Below, piece after piece: positions 1 to 10,466 of a stretch of 64,000 bases of DNA. This stretch comes from Thereva unica (Eukaryota > Arthropoda > Insecta > Diptera > Therevidae): NCBI GenBank assembly GCA_949987705.1, contig OX465281.1, forward strand, positions 138,804,876 to 138,868,875, written 5' to 3'. The position numbers and the translations under genes were made by a program. The notes beneath the pieces were generated by a model. That model saw only the letters and a list, made by a program, of their open reading frames with translations, had not been told where the DNA came from and made no database searches. Position 1 is the stretch's first letter. Every line of letters begins with the position of its first letter.

Positions 1-430
1 GTGGCTAGTAGCTTGTATACTCGCTCAATGTAATCGAGCCTTAAGTGACAGCGATTTGATAAAGAGGGTCTTTTAAAGCTTTTAAACATTTTTAAGTGCG
101 TTTTACCCACTGACATATAGAATGGACTGCTTATGAGAAATTTTTCATGGCACCAATTTGTTCCATAGGCTACAAACCTTTTTTCACTCCATGTAAACAC
201 CGGAATCACTTTTGAAATTTACATTTTTTTAAATACGTACTTAAAACATTAAAACAACACAAATATTTTGTTTAAAAAAATTAATAAACACTATTTTCAC
301 TTTTTCACCTTTTCAAATGCCTTTTTTTCATTAATTTGCAAATTTTATGTGTATCTGATTTAAGTTCTTAACGCCTGTTTTAGCAACTGACATTCTGTAT
401 ATCAAAATCCGGGGGCTTATGGGGAAAAGA

Positions 431-521
431 GCAAAAGATATAAACATCACTATACCCGTCTATTTTTTTCTAATTGATTTAACGCAAAAGATATAAACAT
501 CACTATACCCGTCTATTTTTT
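431..521 (+). repeat. Tandem duplication, 53-bp spacing
   Basis: A segment starting GCAAAAGATATAAACATCAC and running through ACTATACCCGTCTATTTTTT occurs at 431 and again at 484, essentially without change. The perfect match over nearly 40 bases suggests a recent local duplication. Confidence 0.8.
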
Positions 522-837
522 AAACTCTTTTCTTTACTTTCACTTCGGAGCATCAAATCTTGTAACGTTAATTTAACCGCCTTTTACTCAATGCAAATGG
601 ATGAAACTTTGCAGGCATACATATTCCCGATGACAATACACGAATATGACATTTTGTTACATTTTTTGTTGTTGATTTTGTTGTTGAGTAACAAAAAACG
701 ATTTTTAATAAAAAATGCTTGGAATTATTCGTTCTACTCAATGTAGAGTCTTAAAATTCACTTCCCTTCAATAAAAATTGGTAAAAATTAACAGACATGT
801 GTATTTCCGACGAAAACACACGAAAATGATAGTTCCA

Positions 838-1260
838 AATTAAAAATGGCGGCCAAAAAAATATGATGGATTACATTTTTCTTTACAAGCCACTCGTTCA
901 ATATGGGTATCAAATGAAAGGTTATAACAAGTTGAATACAATTAGCGTCATCCTAAATTCAAAATGGCGGTAGAAAAATGGCGGCATAAAAGTGGCGGCC
1001 AACACAAAACAGAGGATCAATTTTTCTTTACAACGCGCTCGGCATGGGTATCAAATGGAAGGGAGTGACAATTATAATACTGTTGTCTGTGTCCCGTCAT
1101 TTCAATTCAAAATGGCGGCCAACACAAAATGGCGGTTTACCCCTTTATTTACTTCGCTTTCGGTATGGATATCAAATGAAAGTGTATTAAAGTGAGTAAG
1201 AAAGTTAACTGTATGACGTGGTTTTAAATCAAATATGGCGTTCACTAAAAAATGGCGGAA
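838..1260 (+). repeat. Diverged tandem copies of an ATGGCGG-containing repeat
   Basis: At least three degenerate units of roughly 120-140 bp each carry AAAATGGCGGCC, a TTTCTTTAC stretch, then GGGTATCAAATGAAAGG or a close variant. The short ORF at 992-1195 simply reads through these repeats. Related pieces recur at about 11565-11690, in reverse at 31640-31790 and 32165-32300, and weakly at 33230-33400, so this is a dispersed family. I do not know its class. Confidence 0.6.
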
Positions 1261-1578
1261 GACATAACATAGCTACCAATAGCAAATAAAAATATGATTT
1301 AAAAAGATGCAAAAAAATATGTTTCCAGTTTTTAGTTTTTATTGCTCCAGCCAGTATACGCAAGCACACTACCTTTCAAAATGTAAAAAAAAAACGTAGA
1401 GCGCTATTAGATTTTTGAGGGGTCATCAAATTGTGCATTTTTGGGCTGCACTTGAGAACTGTTGTAAAGAAACAAATACAAAACATGTAAAAAAGTTTCC
1501 TTATTTAACATGATAATCTAATTAAAAGTTTGGAAATTGTAATGTATTAATTAACGCTATTCGTTACTAAAAAGTAAA

Positions 1579-2080
1579 AAATAAAAAAAAGAAAAAAAAA
1601 TTTTAAGAAACTCTTTTCTTTACCTTAATATATTGATCAGTTGTGAACACAAAATTAATATAAATACTAAAAAAATCGACTAAAAGGTAAAAAATAAGAA
1701 GTTTTAAACAATATAAACTTTTAAATCAAAATGGAAAAAATCTCACACATTCCTTAAAGAAAAGCGTAGGGCGCCCATACCAACCTGAACTTAAAAAAAC
1801 ATGACTGCCGTGAGTACATTTTAACATTTCAGACAGCTACGAATTTTCACTAATTGAGCATTTGTTTCATAAAAACGCACCCCACGCTTTTCTTTAAGGA
1901 ATGTGTGAGATTTTTTCCATTTTGATTTAAAAGTTTATATTGTTTAAAATCTTCTTATTTTTTACCTTTTAGTCGATTTTTTTAGTATTTATATTAATTT
2001 TGTGTTCACAACTGATCAATATATTAAGGTAAAGAAAAGAGTTTCTTAAAATTTTTTTTTTCTTTTTTTTATTTCTAATT
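1579..2080. repeat. Long near-perfect hairpin (about 190-bp arms)
   Basis: The left arm (about 1579-1767) and right arm (about 1884-2080) are reverse complements over about 190 bp with very few mismatches, separated by about 115 bp. Inside the arms one sees TGATCAGTTGTGAACAC on the left and its complement on the right. A read-through transcript would fold into a long double-stranded RNA. No ORF is present. It could be the core of a fold-back MITE. Confidence 0.85.
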
Positions 2081-2215
2081 GATTTTATTTCTGAGTGCTT
2101 CTGTCAGTTTGGGGGTTATGGATGAGCGAGCGACTATACCTTTTTGGTGCCATCGGTTTGTATGGGAATAATTGCTGATGAGCAGTCCATTATTATATGT
2201 CAGTGGTTTTACCCC

Positions 2216-2726
2216 ATCCTGTGCAAAATGTCACGCAGTTTGAAAAATACTTCTAGCCCTTCCATTAGCTTCACTGTATCCACGTGTGTCCAAACCTTTT
2301 TGCTTGTGCTTGCTTCCATTCGAAGAGACAAATTCGATATCAATACCAGTGAGAGCGTTCGCATGAAAGTTGCAAAATGCTTTCATAAAGTACTCGCAAG
2401 CTAGTTAGACGTGGTGAACATAAGTTTTAGCAAGAAAATGCTCGCTGCAAGCGCTTTTCTTGCAACGTTTGGCAGCTCCTTTTTAGTCATAATTTTTGAA
2501 TGCTATAACTTGAAAACTGCAAGAAACTTTGCAGGATGTTCCAAACTTGAGAAATTAATATCGATTTGCTTTTTCTTAAAATGTGATGGACTAAACAAAT
2601 TCTCTTTTACTAAACTACCCAATTATGTCACTTAGTCCTTGCAATATCATCACTTGCAACTCATTTAGTTAATTAAAAAAATATTAACTGAAATAATTAG
2701 ATTAATAAAACATATTTTTATTGCAG
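2216..2726. other. No gene seen; probable intron upstream of the TPD52 exon
   Basis: AT-rich sequence with two short open frames (2144-2404, 2411-2635) that resemble no family I know and lack coding character. It ends in the acceptor TTTTTATTGCAG directly before the TPD52 exon, so it is most likely intron sequence. Confidence 0.5.
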
Positions 2727-3064
2727 CTATCAGAAAACTGGATCTGTCATCAAATCTACAGCTGAAAAAACATCGTCAATTTTCGGAGGAATTACAAGCG
2801 GAATAACATCAAAAATTTCTCAAATTAAAAATTCGGAATCAATGAGATCACTTGAAGATAAAATGGGATACGCATATGAAAATGTAAAGGTAAGATATAT
2901 GAATATATTCAAAATATACTCAATATTCACTTAATTTTAATTTTTAGACTAAAGTTGGATCACGGTCAGGCTCAGTAAGTAGTTTCAGCGAAGCATTAAA
3001 TGATAATCAATCGAATACAACGCCAACTTCGCCGACAATCCCAGAAGGAAAGCCAATCTCTTAA
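2727..3064 (+). CDS. TPD52-family (tumour protein D52-like) gene, last two coding exons
   Basis: TPD52-family proteins are small coiled-coil, membrane-trafficking-associated proteins. Two exons are visible. Exon 2727-2889 starts after a TTGCAG acceptor and encodes YQKTGSVIKSTAEKTSSIFG followed by GITSGITSKI and SLEDKMGYAYENVK, the conserved C-terminal half of the family. An intron at 2890-2947 (GTAAGA to TTTAG) separates it from exon 2948-3064, which encodes TKVGSRSGSVSSFSEALN and a variable tail ending KPIS and TAA. The phase is consistent: the first exon brings one base that completes a codon, and the second begins in frame after AAG. The N-terminal coiled-coil exons must lie upstream of the window. 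This is the only convincing host protein-coding gene here. The family call rests on remembered motifs, not a search. Confidence 0.9.
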
Positions 3065-3945
3065 ACGTCCTACAGAGAAACAAAAACACTATAATAAAAT
3101 TATTTTTCATATTACTTTACCTTCCTTGATAATATTATTCCTTTTCCTCCTTAATAATAATTTTACATGTTAATTATATATATTTAAACGGCGCTTTATT
3201 CTGATGACAAACTACAAAAGTAATACAAAAAGCTACAAAAGTAAGATAATGTGTATAAAACATTTATAAAGCAATCCTTGTTTATTTGAATAACGAAGCA
3301 TTTAATTTGTTGGAAAGTTTAAAAAATGGTGAAGAATTAAAATAATATTATTTCAGTTTACATGAGTTATACTATTTTTGCAGCAACAATCGTGACTTTT
3401 GTATTGATAAATGAAGAATGTACACAAAACTGTTGAAAATTCATCGAAGTTACTACATTTTTGTGATCAAATGATTTTTAATTTTCAGATTTCGGTGTTC
3501 AATTACTTCATAACTTATCTTTTACACTATATTCTTATTGTAAATGTGCCTAGACATGTGTTTTAAATTTCTTTGCTAAATATATATATATGTCTGATAA
3601 ATTTAAAATAATTTTAATTGTGTTTGTAAATGCAGATAGCCAAGTTTGTACAATTAAGCGTGCGATAAGGCAAACTCGAGCGTTTGCATGATCCGTCACT
3701 ATTGTGTTCTCATACTTGGGCCTTATTCTCTATTACAATATTGTGAGAATTTGCCAAAATCGTATTCTCTATTACAAAACTGAATCACACAACTGAAAAC
3801 AGTCGAAACTGTAACAATATTGTTAGATTTTTACTGGAAAGCTCAAGGGTAATCGAGCAATTTATAAAATTTTATAGACGAGATTTTATATTTTATGATG
3901 GAGACGAGTTTTGTAATCGATCTGTAACCTTTCCAATATTGTTTT
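3065..3945 (+). other. 3' UTR of the TPD52-like gene and intergenic DNA
   Basis: An AATAAA polyadenylation signal lies at 3093-3098, soon after the stop codon. AT-rich sequence without ORFs follows. At about 3725-3780 ATTCTCTATTACAA occurs twice, a sign of old repeat sequence. The stretch ends at the BEL-1 insertion point (target GTTTT at 3941-3945). Confidence 0.5.
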
Positions 3946-4151
3946 TGTGAAAAATATTAATAAAATAAATCAAAAGGCCCGGTAATTTTTATGCTAACAA
4001 CAAAATCTTAATTCGATATTTAACTGATCAACTTCCTTTGTAAGACTGACTGCAAGCAAAAAATAACTGATCACCCAACAACGGTTATCGACGATGACAA
4101 ATATGACGTAGACAATAAAGCGTTGTCATGATGGTCTTTTTAATTTTCAAC
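3946..4151 (-). repeat. 3' LTR of BEL-1
   Basis: 206 bp, nearly identical to 10033-10239. In the element's orientation a purine-containing stretch (CGGCCGGAGGA, minus strand of 4152-4162) lies immediately upstream and is a candidate polypurine tract. Confidence 0.93.
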
Positions 4152-5103
4152 ATCCTCCGGCCGAGGAAGTCCTTTCGTTAGGTAGCTCCGGATACAGCAT
4201 TTGAATTGCCCTTCTGAGAAGGAAACCATCGCTAAGACGAATTTCGCATGACCTGATTGTTCCATCTCGCCCTGGGAACACCTTTTCCACTATTGCTAGT
4301 TTTCAAAAAAGTCGACGAGCAGCTGAATCATGGATCACGACAACATCTCCTTCGCGAAGTGTAGTTAGATTAGTACATCCTTTCGAATGATGAACTCCTC
4401 GTAACAGATGAACGTACTCGGTACGCCAGCGATGTCAAAATGAATTTATCACCTTAAATCGAGCTTTCCACAGATCTCTGATAACTGCTCCTGAACTACT
4501 TTGTGTTTTCGAAATTGAAGATAAAACAAGTGGCATCGAGGGGTGAAGAAAATGCCTAGGAGTCAAGGATGTGTTCGGATAGTCACTCATGTATGTAAGG
4601 GGGCGATTATTGATTATCGCTTCAGCTTCAGCTAAGGTGGTGAGCATCTCTTCGCAGGTAAGTGTGATTCTACCGATACTTGCTTTCAGTGCGTTTTTGA
4701 TGGTCCTGACCAAGCGCTCTCAGAACCCACCCCACCATGGGGCTCGTTCAACAATAAATTGCCAAATAATCTTCTCGTTCGTCACGTGTCCTTGAAATTT
4801 CTCAGTTGTGATGAAATCTCCCAATTGGCCAATTTCTTTACCAGCGCGTTTGAAGGTTCGATCATTATCTGAAATAATTGTCTTGGGAGTTCCTCTTCGA
4901 GCTATAAAACGTCTTAGTACAAGTATAGAGCTCTCGACAGTTAAATTCGGTACAAGCTCCAAATGAACCGCGCGTAATCCAGTAAGAAATATGTTAGTCG
5001 GTCTATTACTTGGTGCACGTGAATTCTGTACGAAACGCAAAACATACGCAGTTACTCTCAAGGCACGTATATATGAACTGAAACTAGTTGCATCGAATAG
5101 CAT
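4152..5103 (-). pseudogene. BEL-1 integrase, broken
   Basis: Retroviral-type DDE integrase of BEL/Pao type. Reading down from 5103, the first part shows the strand around GLRAVHLEL, the second catalytic Asp in ISDNDRTFKRAG, and then WWGGF. The next codon is TGA where Trp is expected, directly followed by the ERLVRTIKNALK segment holding the catalytic Glu and then AIINNRPLTYMS and TPRHFL. After about 4435 the frame shifts, and C-terminal sequence such as LREGDVVVIHD and VFPGRDGTIR continues to the LTR. One nonsense codon, one frameshift and a further in-frame stop make it non-functional. It is the last coding region of the element, as expected for the family. Confidence 0.85.
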
Positions 5104-5361
5104 ATTTTGTTCAGGAATCTTTTCGGTAGCACTCTGAACGTAAAGAGAAACAGTAGCAACTTCAAAGTCGTCTTCAATTTCATTCTTTATCGCTTTGGGA
5201 CAACCAAGAAGGTCCCTTTATCCAACTATAGAAATTTGCTAAAAACTCCTCTTGTTAGGTTGTCAGCAAGATTTGAAGTTCCCGGACAGTGATTCCAAAG
5301 GTTAACAGTGCTCAGCTCACGAATTTCACGAACACGGTTGGCAACGTACATTTTCCATCGG

Positions 5362-6390
5362 TTAATGTCTCCTCTTATCCAATTGCAGCGTTATTTTAGA
5401 ATCGGTCCATAAGTATGTTTGTGCAAAACTAAAATTCAAATTGGTTCTTATAAATTGCAGTAGACGAGCAGCCATTAAGGCTGCAGTGAGTTCCAGCTTC
5501 GGCAGAGTTAATTGTTTCTCCTTATTCTGTTTCAATGGTGCTATTTGGTTTTTGGAGCAAATGAATCTCGTTTCTATTGACGACCCAGACTGACTACGCA
5601 AATACGCCACAGTTTCATAAGCAGAGGGGCTGGTGTCTGCAAAAAGGTGCAACTGAAAAATGCAAAAATCTCTCGAAGTTGTGCCTCATTGGAGTTCCAT
5701 TTCCTGATTGTCATGGAAGCTTTACGCATCAATTCGCAGGCCTCAACATATACCTTTAAAGCTGTTTCTTTATCGTTCACACTTGCCACCAAATCGTCCA
5801 TATAAAAAGAATTTAACATCAGCTTACACACTTTCTTCAATTAAATGTTTTTGTAGAACCGCCGCCAAGATGAAAGGACTACACTTCACGCCAAACGTTA
5901 CTCTAGTCATACGAAATTCTTGGATTGAAGGCAGGCAATCGACTGATTTTACAGGATCGTTAAACCAGAAAAATCTGTGCCCTTCTGGTTACTTTTTTTG
6001 CAGCATTATTTATAAAAAAGCCTTTTCAATATCGGCTACCAGAGCTACAGCGCCCAATCTAAAATTTAATAGGATCGTTAAAATATCTGGCAGCAAGTTT
6101 GGTCCAGTGTCTAGATGGTCGTTAAACGAAGTATTCCCTCTGGACTTGGCCGAGACGTCAAAAACAATACGCAATTTCGTAGTCGTCTTTCCTTCTCGAT
6201 AGACTGGTCGGTGAGGCATAAAGTAGATCGGTAGATCGCTTGGCCTTGAAACCGCAACAGTCTCAACAAAACCTTTAGATATCATTTCCCGCATGGCAGC
6301 GTCATAATCCAATAACTTCTTTGGTTCTCGAGACAACTTTCTAACTAGGCTTTTAAGGGGACGTCCCAGTGAAAAGGCTAAATTTAACAA
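5362..6390 (-). pseudogene. BEL-1 reverse transcriptase / RNase H, broken
   Basis: The piece at 6010-6390 has the RT entry motifs KLRIVFDVSAKS and the catalytic motif A in VADIEKAFL. The piece at 5574-5840 has the YMDD box (FYMDDLVASVND). The piece at 5362-5652 has the RNase H segments LPKLELTAALMAARL and LWTDSKITL. These sit in different frames separated by frameshifts, and the region between motif A and YMDD is degraded. Compared with the roughly 900-residue pol of intact BEL elements, the protein is in at least three pieces. The 5' side is cut by an insert near 6395. Confidence 0.85.
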
Positions 6391-6394
6391 TAAT

Positions 6395-7065
6395 AGGCCG
6401 ATTTAAATTTTTTTTTTAATGAATTCCTCTTTGTTTAAATAGTTAATATTGCATGAAACAAAAAAAAATTAACTAGTTCTTGTTATTTGTTATTAACAAT
6501 CCAAAATACGGGTACTTTCAAAGTTAATTATCTCATTGAGTTTTAAATAAGAAGAATAAGGCTAAAAAAATCATCAGACGGAATTTTGATATCTGTTAAA
6601 TTCAAAAAGTTATCAACATTTTTCTGAACAAAAACCTGAAAAACGTGAAAAACGCGTGAAAAATGGGACATTTTTAAACTAAATTGTTAATAAAATTGTT
6701 TTTAAAAAAGATATCAAAAATCCGTCTGATGAAATTGGTCGTTACTTTTTTCTGAACATTTTAAGCTTTATAGTCCAGAACAAATTAGGGTTTCACCTAA
6801 TGGACTATTATAGGAAGTAAATCGGTTAAAAATTGTAGCAGAACATTACCGTCAAAGTTTAAAAAAGGTGAATATAATAATCACAGGGAAACGTGGTGAA
6901 AGTTCGACTAGTACTTCTTGCGCTCCGACACTGCACCAAAACTTAAAAAAACAATGTTTAAACATGTTTTTTTCAAAGGCGGATTTCACTATGTAAAAGA
7001 AAAAAGTACAAAAACCAAAATATGGAATAAATTTTTTTCTATTTTTTCATTGGTTTTGACGAATT
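6395..7065. mobile_element. Non-coding insert within the BEL-1 RT region
   Basis: AT-rich sequence interrupts the pol reading between a segment homologous to the start of the RT domain and its upstream linker. It contains an inverted repeat: CAGACGGAATTTTGATATC near 6575 faces GATATCAAAAATCCGTCTG near 6710. I cannot fix the exact ends or see a target duplication. It resembles a MITE-like DNA element, class unknown, and has no ORF of note. Confidence 0.45.
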
Positions 7066-7083
7066 TTCCTTCTCGATTGTTGT

Positions 7084-7790
7084 CTAAAGCAGTGGGGGTT
7101 GAAGACCACAGAAGCGAAGCTTTGTATGGGTTTTGTGTCTGCTTACATATTGATCTATATTCAATTGCTCGTCACCTTCTTGTGGAGGTCTAATGCCCAA
7201 CGACTCCAATCTCCACATATTTCGAATGTCTTCCATAAAGGTAGCATCATCTTCGAGTGATATACTATGCATAGTGGCCGCTTCGCTATCCGGGATATGA
7301 TTTTCATTTTCAGGGCCTTGAATTGCCCATCCGAACTTCGTATGAACCACTGTTAGAGTCTCTGTGAGTCGTTTAATTTTCCCTGATACCACCTTCCAGT
7401 AAAAGTCAGAGCCTACTAGAGCAGAAATGCCAGCTATAGGACATTCTGCTAGTCGTGCGTCAGCTAAGCGAAATTCTGAAAATAATGTACATATTACTTG
7501 ATTTTGGTACAGGTAAAATATCGGCACAAATTTCCGGCACAACTACTGCGGTAGCAACAATTGACTGCCCAGTATATATGCTGCGTAGACAAACCTTCAC
7601 TCTATTGCAGACCTGCATAGGTGTTATCTTACTGGACCCGAAAGGCAGGATTCTGATTTTTACTTGGTCGATTATGGGCAAATCTAACTTTGCTGCTATA
7701 TCCTCTCGTACATATGACCTTTGACTATCGTCGTCTTTGACTATTCTGCCAAAAACTGCCTAGTTTGTTTTTCAGGAGAACTAATATAAA
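7084..7790 (-). pseudogene. BEL-1 protease and protease-RT linker, broken
   Basis: On the minus strand the aspartic protease region is recognisable from SQRSYVREDIAAKL followed by LPIIDQVKIRILPFG, in the 7460-7790 interval; the DSGSQ-type active site itself is altered. A frameshift later, the linker before RT shows FRLADARLAECPIAGISALV, GSDFYWKVVSGK, KFGWAIQGP and MWRLESLGI, typical of BEL/Pao polyproteins. It is non-functional as it stands. Confidence 0.7.
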
Positions 7791-8357
7791 CGCATGCAGT
7801 CTGCAAATAAACATTCGAAGAGATTGTATTTGATGAGCAGAGATTAACAGAATCAGGAAAGGAAATCTTCTATCATATGTTGAACCACGATTCCGGTTGG
7901 AAAATTCTGGTTCGCATAAAGCCAGCACATGTTGACCTCCACTTTTTGAAGAACGTACATTTTTAGCCGGACAACGTGTAGATATGTGACCGCGTTTCGT
8001 GCAGCGAAAACATCTTCCTTTCTTTTTTAATACTCCTTTCGCTCAGCAAGACTTAGTTTACCATCACATTTATCTGAAAAATGAATAATCGGTTTTACAA
8101 AATACACACAATTTCTTGCCTTCTATGGGGGCTATCAATCCAACCGCAGTTTTGATTGATTTAAACGATGAACGACTGGAGGGCGGTGGCACAGCCTTGT
8201 TGTTTTCGGCTGCTCTTTCTAGTGATTGGATCTCACGCTTTCAAAATTTCAGCAGGTCCTTAACACCTTTATCTATGGCGAAGGAAAACGTTCCAGAAGC
8301 TGACTTCATAGAAGTGGACGCAGCTTCATCGGCACAGTCTTCGGGGTTTTTATCATT

Positions 8358-9335
8358 CAGCGGTGTTCCCCAAATCGAGTGAATTGCAATCGAAATCGGA
8401 ATTCAATTTCACTCGAATTCAAAATTGATGTTCTGAATTCCGAGTGAATTTCGTTTGTTCGAAATCACTTTCGAAAAATATAATTTGGTTGACACTTAAA
8501 ATTTTTATTTATTTTGAGCATAGTTTGTGTCCGAGTTAAAAAAAATAAAAGAAATTGTGTCCTAAGCAATGGATTTTGTGTTAATAGCTGCAGTAATTGA
8601 AGAAAGAGAGCTTCAAAGGAAGGAAAAAATTAAAAAAGATTGTAAAGGGATAAATCAAATCCTATGAATCTTCTTGATTCTTGAATTATTTATATATGCA
8701 CAATATAAGCTGTACAAATAGTACATATTTGTATTGCACGTCATAATATCTGCAGGCATCTTAAACTAGATTATGAAGTACCATCCATCACAAATGCAGA
8801 TATAGAAGTTATCGACCCAGAAAATGTTGAAGAACAGAGTAGTGATGCTGTTAGGGTCAGAGATGAAATAGCTAATAGTTTAGAAGCTGTTATAAGAAAA
8901 GTTAAATATAAATTTAAAAAATAATTCTTTATTCAGTCTTTTAAAAAATAAAAAATTCATTATATCAAAAGAAACTATTAAATAAAAAACATAAAAAACC
9001 CTCTGCATTAACTTTTTGGGCTAACTCTTTCCAAAGGTCCTCAACAACTAATTTGTCTTTTTTTGTATATCTTATTGCTATTGCGGGATTATTTCTCGCA
9101 AATTCACACATTTTAAAATAAATCACAGCGCATCTCCTGTTATTTCACTTTCAAATCACCAACAACAACTGAAACGGTTATATTTCGAGTGAATTTCGAT
9201 TTAATCGAAATGTAGAACACCTAATTTCGATTTGTAATTTCTATTTCACATTGTATGAAATTAATCGAAATGTAGAACACCTAATTTCGATTTCGAGTAT
9301 CAATTTCACAAAAATCGAAATGTGGAACACCGCTG
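8358..9335 (+). mobile_element. PIF/Harbinger-type DNA transposon, internally deleted
   Basis: It has 12-bp perfect terminal inverted repeats (CAGCGGTGTTCC at 8358-8369, complement at 9324-9335) and a 3-bp target duplication ATT on both sides (8355-8357, 9336-9338). A 3-bp duplication is the Harbinger hallmark. Subterminal repeats of the AATTTCGATTT type occur at both ends. At 978 bp it is far shorter than an autonomous copy and keeps only scraps of a transposase. Confidence 0.85.
8569..8924 (+). pseudogene. Harbinger transposase remnant (N- and C-terminal scraps)
   Basis: A start at 8569 reads MDFVLIAAVIEERELQRKEK, an N-terminus of the style seen in Harbinger transposases. After a degenerate gap, the plus strand near 8738-8750 gives ARHNICRHL, matching the HNIC motif near the family's C-terminus, and continues through an acidic tail (EVIDPENVEEQSSDAVRVRDEI) to the stop at 8922-8924. 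The central catalytic DDE domain is missing, so the element needs an outside transposase. The calls rest on short motifs. Confidence 0.6.
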
Positions 9336-10013
9336 ATTACTTTTATCGATCAACCTAAAATACTCAACGCGAAAATCATACGGCAAACAGCGCACTAGAA
9401 TAGTCTTGAGCATAACATAATAATTGTTTGCTGATACACCGAGACCAGCAAGTGAACGTGAATTCGTAACAACCGTATTATATAGCTCCCTTAAACCGAC
9501 CATGTCATGGCCGGAAGTAACAGTTTTCAAATTCATTAGGGCAGCCATGTGCTTATCAACCAATTTCGTTTCGTCACCGAATTATTCCTGTAATAAAGCA
9601 ATAGCGGAATCGTAGCACGCACTTGTTGCTGAAAGTCCAACTAATGATGTCGCGGCGCCTTTAGCCGAGCAATCCTATTTTTTAATCGCGAACTGACATC
9701 GATGTATTTATCGGAATAATCCGCGATCGCCTAGTATTCCTTGGTTCGGTCTTCATCCTGAATTCCCCTTAGCACATTTTCGTTGGCTTTCTGTATGTTT
9801 TCGTGCACCGCTGTTAAGCGTGATAATGCCGACACTAATTCCTCGATCACCTGGTCAAAATTTCTAGTGAACTCGAATTTAAATAATCAAGTGAGCTTTT
9901 GTTCAACTTGGCCAACTGCCTGCGCAATGGACCTCGAGACACTATGTCCATCGCGAAGCCCGATAAAGATCAATTAGTAGGGGAAAAAAGATTTTGACAA
10001 AAATTAATCAAAT

Positions 10014-10031
10014 TCGCGGGTTTCGGCACCA
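10014..10031 (-). other. BEL-1 primer binding site (tRNA-Phe-like)
   Basis: Directly after the 5' LTR the minus strand reads TGGTGCCGAAACCCGCGA, complementary with about one mismatch to the 3' end of a typical eukaryotic tRNA-Phe. It sits one base from the LTR, as expected for a reverse transcription primer site. Confidence 0.75.
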
Positions 10032-10032
10032 A

Positions 10033-10239
10033 TGTGAAAAATATTAATAAAATAAATCAAAAGGCCCAGTAATTTTTATGCTAATAACAAAATCTTTATT
10101 CGATATTTAACTGATCAACTTCCTTTGTAAGACTGACTGCAAGCAAAAAATAACCGATCACCCGTCAACGGTGATCGACGATGACAAATATGACGTATAC
10201 AATAAAGCGTTGTCATGATGATCTTTTTAATTTTCTACA
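10033..10239 (-). repeat. 5' LTR of BEL-1
   Basis: 207 bp, partner of 3946-4151 and followed by the target duplication GTTTT. In the element's sense strand it should carry promoter and transcription start; no single motif stands out. Confidence 0.93.
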
Positions 10240-10466
10240 GTTTTTAATATGTAAAGGGGATGTGGGGAACCATTTTGGACAATGGCGGATAATCTCCTTG
10301 GTGCAGGCGCTCTGAGTGCGAGAGTGAAAGCGAAAATCTGCTCGTGATATGTAACCTTTTCTACATATGTAATCTAGATCACCTAGGAAATCAAAATCCA
10401 AGTGGACGGATAACTAATTAAGGGGATTAATCCTGCGATCGATTTTTCGACCACTTACCAATATCC

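Larger units (their letters stand above)
101..2215. repeat. Block bracketed by imperfect inverted repeats
   Basis: Bases 101-165 and 2141-2215 are imperfect inverted copies: both contain the string CACTGACATATA, then AATGGACTGCT, then GATGGCACCA or CATGGCACCA. The block between them is AT-rich, has no convincing gene, and holds a tandem duplication, the ATGGCGG repeat family and a long hairpin. It may be a degraded non-autonomous DNA transposon about 2.1 kb long. I found no clean target-site duplication, so the true ends are uncertain. Confidence 0.4.
7930..9958 (-). pseudogene. BEL-1 gag remnant, split by a Harbinger insert
   Basis: The gag of BEL elements binds RNA and ends in zinc knuckles. 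Here a CX2C knuckle (CFRCTKRGHISTRC) lies near 7975-8015. Upstream, after the transposon at 8358-9335, the gag-like frame continues at 9306-9563 with KTVTSGHDMVGLRELYNTV and LPYDFRVEYFRL. Further N-terminal sequence up to about 9958 is in broken frames. The reading frame resumes on the two sides of the insert once the duplicated ATT is discounted, which supports the nested order. Confidence 0.75.
3946..10239 (-). mobile_element. BEL/Pao LTR retrotransposon (BEL-1), degraded, with nested inserts
   Basis: Two LTRs of 206 and 207 bp in direct orientation (3946-4151 and 10033-10239) bound the element, and both sides carry the 5-bp duplication GTTTT (3941-3945, 10240-10244). On the minus strand each LTR begins TGT and ends CA. 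The order on the minus strand is primer site, gag with a zinc knuckle, protease, RT, RNase H and integrase, the BEL/Pao order. The integrase frame runs right up to the 3' LTR. The LTRs differ at several percent of positions, and every coding segment is broken, so the copy is old and inactive. Two inserts interrupt it, at about 6395-7065 and 8358-9335. Confidence 0.93.

Noticed and set aside
2144..2635. Two plus-strand ORFs as upstream TPD52 exons
   Set aside because: No TPD52 coiled-coil motifs, no matching splice sites, and partly inside an inverted repeat.
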